Shown in pieces: positions 25,901 to 36,200 of a stretch of DNA of 64,000 nt. Below the pieces are notes generated by a model, which was not told where the DNA came from, did not search any database, and saw nothing but the letters and a program-made list of their open reading frames with translations. Every line of letters starts with the position of its first letter. The stretch's first letter is position 1. The stretch lies in contig OW028585.1 of the NCBI GenBank assembly GCA_932294295.1, forward strand, positions 14,912,771-14,976,770, read 5' to 3'. The position numbers and the translations under genes are program-made. The DNA is from Alitta virens (lineage: Eukaryota > Annelida > Polychaeta > Phyllodocida > Nereididae).

Positions 25901-28900
25901 ACTACCCGCCAAATGTGTACAGAAAATGGCAAAAGTTTGAAGATCTTAATGCTGAAGTGATATTTATCGTGAGGTGGTATGAAGGTTTGACTCACATATT
26001 TTTTCATTACAAATTTCATTGAGCTTAAATTTCTTCGTTAAAAGGAAGTAGCAACCATTTACCAGGCAGTTGCTAACAATACAAAGAAGGGGCCTTTGGA
26101 ATATCTGATTTCGCAGATCCGCACTTATACTGAAGCCTTCCTGAAAAGTGAGACGAAACTCTTCAAACTTGTCCAGGTATAGGGTTTTAATTATGGTTAA
26201 TTACCTGGCTTACATCAGATCTTTATGATATCTGCAGTCAAATCTGTGTTCATTGGTCACTTAAGGAATTGATCAAATCAAATCAGGTCGGTTAATTAAG
26301 TCAAGTGACCATTTGAAAGAGGGTAAACAATGAAAATTCAGTTTAAAGTGAGCTGGCATATGATGGCTGTTGAAAGGAGGTGACCATTCCATGTAGGTTG
26401 TCTTTGGGGCAGGTTTAACTTATTGTAAGATAGAGACAATTTTTTTTAAACTAAAACACAAACCAAATGACATCTAACCATCCATTGCCAATTAATGCTC
26501 ATTCTTTATCTCTCATTTCTTTACTTAATACAGTACATTTTATTCATTTTATGATAAATACAATTGACTTACAAATATTTTTCTCTATTTCCAGACACTG
26601 GTTAAAGCAGAAGAATGTTTGCTGTCAAGGTAAAATATTTTGAATACCATTCTATCACAAATTTACATACAGTTGTGTACTATCTATAGCTCCATTCTTG
26701 CTTGGATCCATCCATTATTTGTATGTATTTCTTCAGGACTAAGTGTCTAAGAGCCCTCATAATGGCATCTACGGATGGTACAAAGTCAAAGAACTGCATT
26801 GAGTGGACGGAAGATTTCATTTCTCTTCTGAAATTCTTACTAGACAAAGGAGCAGATCCCACCTGGCTACCAGAGGAATCATTGATCTTGGAAAGAAATT
26901 ACCATCACACTGCTCAGCATAGATTTTTCAGGTCATTACCAGAGATTCTCAAACACAAAAAGGAGCTCTTCAACTCCTTAATGGATGTTTTGCCATCAAT
27001 GATACCAACCAAAAGTTTCAACAACTACATGAAATGCACAGTACTACATACCCTGGTGGAAGAGTTCTTCAGCAGGAAAGATGAGACACAACATTCCACA
27101 GATATGTTGCAGGGCTACAAAGACATCATTTCTAAGATCAAAGAACATGAACCTTCTCTTCTGAAGGTTACTGACTCTAAAGGACAAACTCCATTGCAGT
27201 TCTACTTGACGACAACAAGAATGGGCGAAGACGATTTGCAAACTTTCGGAGATGTTGCATGTCATTTGATTTCGGAAGCAAGCATCAATATCAAAGATTG
27301 CCAAGGACAAACTGTTCTACATTATCTTACTGAAGCATTTTCAAAAATGGACAAAGTTTCACAAAGAGGGCAAACGACATTCTATGATCTTGTTAAAAGT
27401 TGTACATCTTCAGTGAACACTGATATTCAGGATAAGAATGGACAAACTGCTCTGCATCTTCTGGTGAAGTCCATCCAATATTCAAATTCAAGATAACAAA
27501 GGATGCACTGTGTTGCACATATTTACAAGAAAACTGTTCTTAAATCCTGACTTAGCCCAGAACCTTTTACCGATTTTTCCATTTGTGACTACTTCGCAAA
27601 ATGTGGATACCAGCGACAAATATTTGATGACCCCATACAGTTGGATATTGAGACTGAAGTTTCAAAATGAGAGATACGTCTCAACAACTTCAAGAGTTTT
27701 CTCAGAAATTGAAGAAATCTTCCTCAGGAATAATGCGGATGCAGAACTTGCAAGAAAGGGATTTACAGTCATCCAGTAAGTTTTTATTCACTAATCAATG
27801 GCCATATTATGCCATTGTAATTCCAAACTATTTAAAATTTATAGACAAAATAGTATGCACTATGAATGATACTGTTTATTGCTATATCTACAATAGATTG
27901 AGCACCATTGTCTTCTTTTTTTTTCAGAGACATCATAGCTGAAGTAAAGGCTAGTCACGGAAAACCTGGATACAAAAAACAAGACCAAAACATGTGAATA
28001 ATACTGATATATTTATAGATTATGAACTACATTTTAACTCTTGCCATGGAGGTTAACAGTAGCAGTTTTAGTTAACATTCATATATTCTGTGTGTGGATA
28101 AATACTGTATTCAGGAGGAAATAGGATATGGAGTGAGGCAGAAGTATGCCATTCAAGTTCGAGATATTTTTCTTGTTTTTTAACAATTTTACATTAGACT
28201 AAGTAATACATAATGTAGACCTTCCATGAATGTTTGCTGTCAAGGTAAAATATTTTGAATACCATTCTTTCGCAAATTTACATACCGTCGTGCACTATAT
28301 ATAGGTTCATTCGTGCTTACATCCATCCAATATTTGTATGCATTATTTCAGGACTAAGTGTCTAAGAGCCCTCATAATGGCATCTAGGGGTCAATGAAAA
28401 CAAATAACAGCATATATGGCAGGTTATCAAAAAGTAAAAAAATAAAAGAAGTGAAATGAGGGGGGAAAAAAAGCTAATAATAATAAACAAATGAACTGGA
28501 AAACTATATAGTCTGTAGAAATGCAGTGCTGTTTAGTTTGTTGATTTGTGCATGAACTTTCCTGCATTCCCAAACTACAGGTACTCAGAGCTGACGGACA
28601 TAATCACCAACTTGAAAGAACCAAAGGATTTGGATGCTGACATTGACAGAAGAGTCTGGGAAATACTAAACAAAGAAGGAACTTGGATCATCCAGAAGGA
28701 TCCAAATGTCTTCTTCAATATGGTGAAAAAAGCCTTCTATCTGAAAGATCTAGACAGTTACCAGCACATTATTGAGGTAATAACACTGTTCAACATACCC
28801 TCAAAGAATTTTCTTGATAAGTCTTCCACTAATACCTTGCCCTCCCAAGGGTGCAGGTGTTTTTAATGTTTCACCATCTCAGTGCTATGAAGCTTAGCCA

Positions 28901-30173
28901 GCTCATGTGACCAGCTGCCACAGGCAGATATAATGACGAAATGACAAGGCTTGGAGTCCACATCATGTTACACATTTACCTTATGGGTGGGGACTTTTAT
29001 TTGCCTCAGCATAAACACCAAGTACATGGCACATCTAAATTAACATCTCATGCAGTTGCCAACAAGCTGGGATGTAGCTCATGAAGAGTGCCTGGATGGG
29101 GAATTGAACCCGGGACCTTTTAAAAGCACTTGCAGAGCAGGCCGATGTAGAATTGGCAGAAGCTTTTTATTTGTGTAAAGTGTTATGTTTTGTTCCAGAA
29201 AATGGCAACCATTTACCAGGGAATGCCTTCTAAGCCTGAGACTGGACCTTTGGAATACCTGGTGGCTCAAATTATAAACTGCACTGAGGACTTTTTGACA
29301 CACCAAAAAAAGCATTTCATAGAGGCCCAGGTGATACTTTTAAAGCTGAGTTTTTTTTATCTATAGTGTGATATTGTAGAATGTTAAGTTGGTCACTAAT
29401 GAATGCAGATTCTTAAGGTTGATACAATATAGTACGTTTTTTATTTTTTCATTTTTCTAATCTTTACTTCTTTTTTTCAACTGGTGTGTTTTTTTATTTT
29501 TTTTCCAGAGAAAAGCAGAATTTGAAAAGAATTTTGTCATTCATCCAAAACATAGGCAACTGCGTCGTTTGGAAGCTAAAAGCAATCACACAGAGAAGTT
29601 TGTTGCAACCCAAACAAAACTCTTTTCACTTGTGCGGGTAAGCCTTCATGAATTTCCAATTTACGTTTACTCAGGGCTGTTCTATTTAAAAAAAGGGGGG
29701 GGGGGGGGTGGACCTGAATACTTGTTGATCTCCCCCCCCCCCCCCCTCCATATCTGGTTTTTGACAGACTCCCCCCCCCCCCCTCCCCACCAACTTTTTT
29801 CTACATTAAGATATTAAGAAAATACTGGTCAACCATCCCCTTCCCCCCGATATCAGTTTTACCCAGAACCACCCCTCCCCCTCCCGATCTTCAGGTCCAC
29901 CCTCCCTCCTTTTTTTTAAAATGGAACAGCCCTCAGATCGAATCTGACTCTGAATCTGACCATACCATCTGAATCCAGTTAATGAACAGAAATTATAATA
30001 AGAATATCTTGGTTCTTTCAGCTCAGAAATCAAACAATCCTGCCTTTAGTTAGCTACTTAAAAAACAGTTCAAATGTACATTTAGGTATTATGGTCATCA
30101 TTACTATGAATATTTGTCAAATTCACAAGGGGAAGTAAAATGTGCCACCCTTATATGATCAAATTGGTAAAAG

Positions 30174-30212
<39 letters not shown>

Positions 30213-33200
30213 TTTTTGCTGTAGACACACATAATGCATGACAATATGGTGTATTTGCAAAATATTACTTCAATTCAAATTGCAAAGTAACAAAATTTTA
30301 AAAATATTTAATCAAATAGTACAAAAAATGGTGTTGGATGGGCACTTTTTGACAACCTCAGACATAATTCATATTACATTTGGAGCACGCAACCACACAA
30401 AAATTCTTATATTCTACTCAAAATTTATTCTTTCTTATTTTTATTTTATTTTAGATATTAGCTACTGTAGACAATTCTGTTCATTCAAAGTAAGTTTGAA
30501 ATTAGGGCATAAATTCTACATAGTGATGACACTGGTGTGACTTCTTAAGCCCTTAATTGCACTTAACCTTGTAAAGTCTACAGATGAGTAGAAAGGTCCA
30601 GACATTGAATCCATGACATTTACATCATACAGAATTTCCAAACAAATCTGTTGGACTGGTAATATGTTTTGCAATAAGTCTTAGATTTACATGTACATAG
30701 GTAGTGGTGACCCACAGGCGTCAGTCAATAGTATCGGAGGATATTAAGTAATGAGAAGGTTCGCACACCCCAGATTCTGGGCATATACTCTTTTACAGAG
30801 CAGCTATGTTGGCATTTTTATCGGAGGATATTAAGTAATGAGAAGGTTCGCACACCCCAGATTCTGGGCATATACTCTTTTACAGAGCAGCTATGTTGGC
30901 ATTTTTATCGGAGGATATTAAGTAATGAGAAGGTTCGCACACCCCAGATTCTGGGCATATACTCTTTTACAGAGCAGCTATGTTGGCATTTTTATCGGAG
31001 GATATTAAGTAATGAGAAGGTTCGCACACCCCAGATTCTGGGCATATACTCTTTTACAGAGCAGCTATGTTGGCATTTTTATCGGAGGATATTAAGTAAT
31101 GAGAAGGTTCGCACACCCCAGATTCTGGGCATATACTCTTTTACAGAGCAGCTATGTCATGCAAATTCGGGTCAGTCCCAGTGGATTGCACAACCTTCTT
31201 AATATTAATATTTAGCATATTTCAGTTAAATGTTGGCTGAGGCCTGTGAGCCAACACTAAATGTTTCTATTTTACTCTCAAATATGTTTCTGTATGTTAA
31301 CCATCGAATTAAATGCCCATTTCAGAACCAAATGTCTTTGGGCCCTAATCACACTATCTGAGAAGAATGTGAATTCACAGAACAATTTTGAGTGGTCTGA
31401 TGATCTAATTTCTGTTCTGAAACTTCTTCTGGAGTTGGAGGCAGATGCCACTTGGATACCAGAAGAATTTGTGGTATTGGAGAAGTCACATGACTACTCA
31501 GCTCGATACACCTTTTTCCAAGTCATCATGAATGTCCTTATGTTCAAGAAAGACTTGTTCAAGCTGTTCGTAGACATACTACCACTGTTCCTACCTGAAA
31601 GTGATATCCGCCACAACCATCATTCTGGTACTGTGCTACATGCTCTTATGGAAATTCAGTGGGAATTATATGAAGGTAGACTGTCTGACTTCTTATTGAT
31701 GTACACAAATATAATTTCTGAAGTCATCAACCACGATCTGGATGTGTTGGAGTGTCTTGACTGGTTTGAAAAAACTGCTCTACAACTATTTATCCAGAAG
31801 ACTCATATGTATGAAGGCAAATTGGGATGGAACAGGCAGCAAGACATCTGGAAAATGTATTTTGCCATAGTCCATCTTCTACGATCAGAAATCAACATCA
31901 ACACCACAGATTACAAGGGGCGAACCATTCTACATCATCTCGCTGACATGTTTCCATCATTTCTTCGTACAATACCACAAAATGAGGAGAGCGCATTCCT
32001 TAACATTGTCAAATGCCTTATATCAACCAGTAACATTGATGTGCAAGATAAAAATGGCTGCACAGCTCTGCACATTCTGGTAAAAAGATTTGGTAAGATT
32101 GATTGCGATCGTCGCCGCAATATCTTCTGGGAGACATTACAACTGTTTACAAGTCAATTGAACATTCACATACAGGATAACTACGGGCAAACAGTTTTGC
32201 ATATCCTTGCAGATAAGATATTTTGGAAGGCTGATTTAGGGAAAGACTTTCTGCCGATAGTTCCTATTCTCGCAACATTGGAGAATGTCAATACCAAGGA
32301 CAAGAAATCTATAACCCCATACAGCTGGATCCTAAAAGGAATTTTGAAATGTGAGAAGTATGGAGGAAAGACAGCGACTGCGACATTTTCTGAATTAAAA
32401 ACGATATTCCTCAGCTGCGGTGCCAATGCTGACCTCGCGAAAGATGCCTTTCCTGCTATTCGGTAGGCATAAAACAAACCATATTTGCTTAACCAGTGCA
32501 ATAACTTTGGATTTATAGAAAGAGCAGTTATGGGGTTTCATTTGTAAATCATATAGGGCTGGTCAGTTCATGCGTGACCTAGGACCCAGAAAAAATAACA
32601 CAATGCATGGCGTCACCACTACACAACATCAGATGACGTCATCAACAATTCAGCTGTTGTGACGTCAAAGAAACAACGGTCCCGACGAGGAGATTTCTAT
32701 CCATTCCTATACCTTACATTGTAAATGCTGTGCCTACTCCGCCAGCATGCATAGCGCTGCTCACTGGGAATTCTGGGGGAGTATATGCACCACCTTTAAC
32801 ACCCCTGGTTGGCGGGGTCTGGTCAACAGAAGTAATAGCAAAGAATAAGTATCAAGAAGCGCCACTCGCTATAAAATGTAATTTCCACATTATTTCATTG
32901 TCATACTGGGCGAATGGAGCTAAATATTACCACAATTTACACAATGTTACAATCATTAGATCTGAATGCTACATAGGCTTATCATGTCAAATGATAGTCG
33001 CCGATTGTTCTCTGTTTATGACGTAATCAGCTCGGTTAACAATGCGCCTCCTTTTTCCTGTAGGCATAGCGTGTCCTACTTATGAGAGTGCGGGTTCTTG
33101 ATACTTATTATTCTTTGGTAATAGGCTGGCACACGCCAATCTACAGGTCAGATTCCTACCGGAAATACGTCATACCTGCACACAGGCTGTTTTCTCGGTT

Positions 33201-36200
33201 CGGCCCTTGCTGTGTGCAGGAGGGCGGGGCTAGAAGCAATGGGTCTTCCAGAAATTTAATTTTAACCAGTGAACACCCCTAGTGGATAATAAAATCCAGA
33301 CTGAATTTGCCCAGTCCATCTGTAGTTTTGTCTATTTGACATTTACAATAAAGTTAAACTATCATTACCACAATTCCAGTACCCCAATGAGCAAATGCAA
33401 TTTACTGATCAATTTACACAACGTCAACAAACATTAGGTCTGAAAGCTACGTATGCCTACCATGTCCAATGACATCATAATTGGCCAGTGTGATGTCACT
33501 CAATTGTGGCCAATTGTTCTCTGTTTGTGACATCATTCAGGCCTTAAACAATTCCGATCCTCACCCCAGCATGCATGGCACGTCCTAATTACGAGAATGC
33601 ACAATCTCTATAATCTGTGGTGACGTCATGAACTTCCCGGTCCTAGGTCAAGCGTAAACTGCCTTATTGTTTATTTATAATCATTGTAATAATTACGTAG
33701 TTCCAAGTCTTCCATGAGGAGTTTAGTCAAACAAACTGTTTTATAACTGCTAAACTGGTTTCATTAAGTCTTAGTAATGCTTTAACAATGCTATCTTGTT
33801 TGGCTTGAGTATTTTTTGTTTCTTTAGAAAATGAAACATGTAATATATAGTGCAAACACAGGAGAAAACTGTGACATCATGCCCTAAGAATCAAGAGATA
33901 TACAACAATAATAATCAACAGATAAGCTTAGCATTTATTGTAAAATGTATATTTCTGCCTTAAACTTTAGAAATCATGTGCTGTGCAATTCAGTTTCTTG
34001 CCTCACAAAACGCTCTATCAAATGTCTATGACCCCAACAAAATGCAATCAGAATTGCATGATGATCTGTGGATTTAGGTATAATATATATCTTCCAGACC
34101 AATGGAGGATAGGGCGCTACTAGAAAGATTACGAAGTATACAGGATGTGGATCGAAAGAGCCATAGAATCTTTGACATGCTCCGAGAACATGGAAAACAA
34201 CTTCTAAAAGAAAAGCCACAACTTTTCCTGATGATGGTTAAAAAAGCTCCAAAGCTTCTGAACTCAAGGAGCTACCTGAAAATTATGAAGGTACAATCTG
34301 TAAAATCTGCTTTTCATTTTGTATCTGATCCAAGTTGTACAGTGCCATATGGGCTTCCAACCACTGGGTTACTGTTTCAATTCCCGGTTGAACCTAAGTT
34401 GGATGGCTGTTTAATCAATCATCTTATTGCCATGGTCCCTGCCTGTCATAATTAGCCCATCAGGTGCATAAATACAGGACGTAAAGCCCTATTCCACCCA
34501 CCTACCTTTGTCTTATATATGTCGCCATCAGAGTGTTAATTGTTTCATTCTGCAAATTTAGCAAGGCAACAATCAAACTCCGTTCAATACTTACTGTTTT
34601 TTTTTGTTGGAATAATCTTTAATAACTGGAACAATTGCATCATCTTATATTTCTTTACTATATTTGGCACCGATTCATTACCATTCAAAACCTGTGCATC
34701 AATATAAAGCACATAATTGTTATGTTACAGATGATGTCTGACATCTACAAGAAGTTACCCGACAGGCCAAATGAAGGTCCCTTGCAGAGTCTACTTGAAC
34801 TAACACGAAACCACAATTTTGATCATCAACCTCTGATGTCGCTTTTACAGGTAGATGACAGCTGAAAATAATTTGCACTAATTTGATATTTCCATAAACA
34901 TATTAAGCAGATTTTTTTAATGAAATGAATGGATATCTTTCCCTTTAGACAACAGAATTATAATTGACATATATATTAATTAGATTTTTTTAACAAAATG
35001 AAAACATATCGTCCCCTTTGGACCACAGAATTTGGTAATTGAAAGATTCCACGTGCACTTTCAATGTGATCTAATCGTCTAGGTGTTAAATTCTTGGATA
35101 TTTATCAACTTAAACAGCCTGATAATAGAAACCATGTTGTGTGTGTGAGTGTGTGTGTGAGTGTGAGTGAAAATGGGTGTGTGATTGTATGTTGCATTTG
35201 GAAATAGATTTGACTAATATTGCAAGATTTGTTCACTGCATTTGCCAAATATCTAGACAACCCAAATCCCTAGCTTGTAAACCACTGACTCTCAAGTCAT
35301 GCCCACACTAAGAAAACTTTACCTGAAATCGCATCTGTGCCTTGACCACTTCCACACGATGTCCAATAATTTTCTTTTTTTGGTATAATGACTTGTACTA
35401 AACTATGAAAGTGGTCTGCCTGTCCTAATTAGCCCAACTGGTGCAGAAATACAGGACGGAAAGCCCTAATCTCACACACACACACACGCACGCACGCACA
35501 CACACAAACACAAACACACACACACACACTTCTAAAATCAATTTCAGGTGTTTATTTTTGAATGAATGTTTACTTTTCAGACTCTGATTGCTGTAGATGA
35601 ATCACACGAGTTAAGGTAATTGTGTTCATATATATATACGTATCATATCGAATAAACATCCTGTACATGCAGCATATATATACTGCATTGAGATATTTGC
35701 ACCGATGTTTAATGTATTGTAAAATCTTTCAGGACCGAATGGTTCAGGTTCTTAACTGACAATTTAAAAGACCCACTGTGGGATGCCGGGTATATCAAGG
35801 CTCTGAAACTTCTGCTTGAAGGAGGTGCAGATCCAACATGGATACCAGGACTTCATGGTGAATCTGCACTGTGCCAATTTCCCAAAATACTATTTCTTTC
35901 TTCTGATGAGGAGAGTGTCCTACTCGATGCTGTAACGGAGCTCTTTCCACTGCTACTGACTGAAAAATGTCTCAAACACTCTGAGCCACAAGGCACGTTG
36001 CTGCACGCACTGATCTCGTGTTCTGATGATGACCTTCTTGAGGAAATGCCGTACAGATTATTTGAGCAGTATAGAGGACTTATACGCCATATTGTTGTTG
36101 CTAACCCTGGTCTGCCAAATGCAACCGACTGCAAAGGGTGCACTCCTCTTCATTTGTTGGCGAAGTCCGCTTACAGCTTCTTGGAGCCAAGGGGCGCTTA

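Noticed and set aside
29569..30033. Proline-rich and glycine-rich ORFs around the G/C runs
   Set aside because: They follow homopolymer runs of a MITE; only 29509-29637 is a supported exon there.
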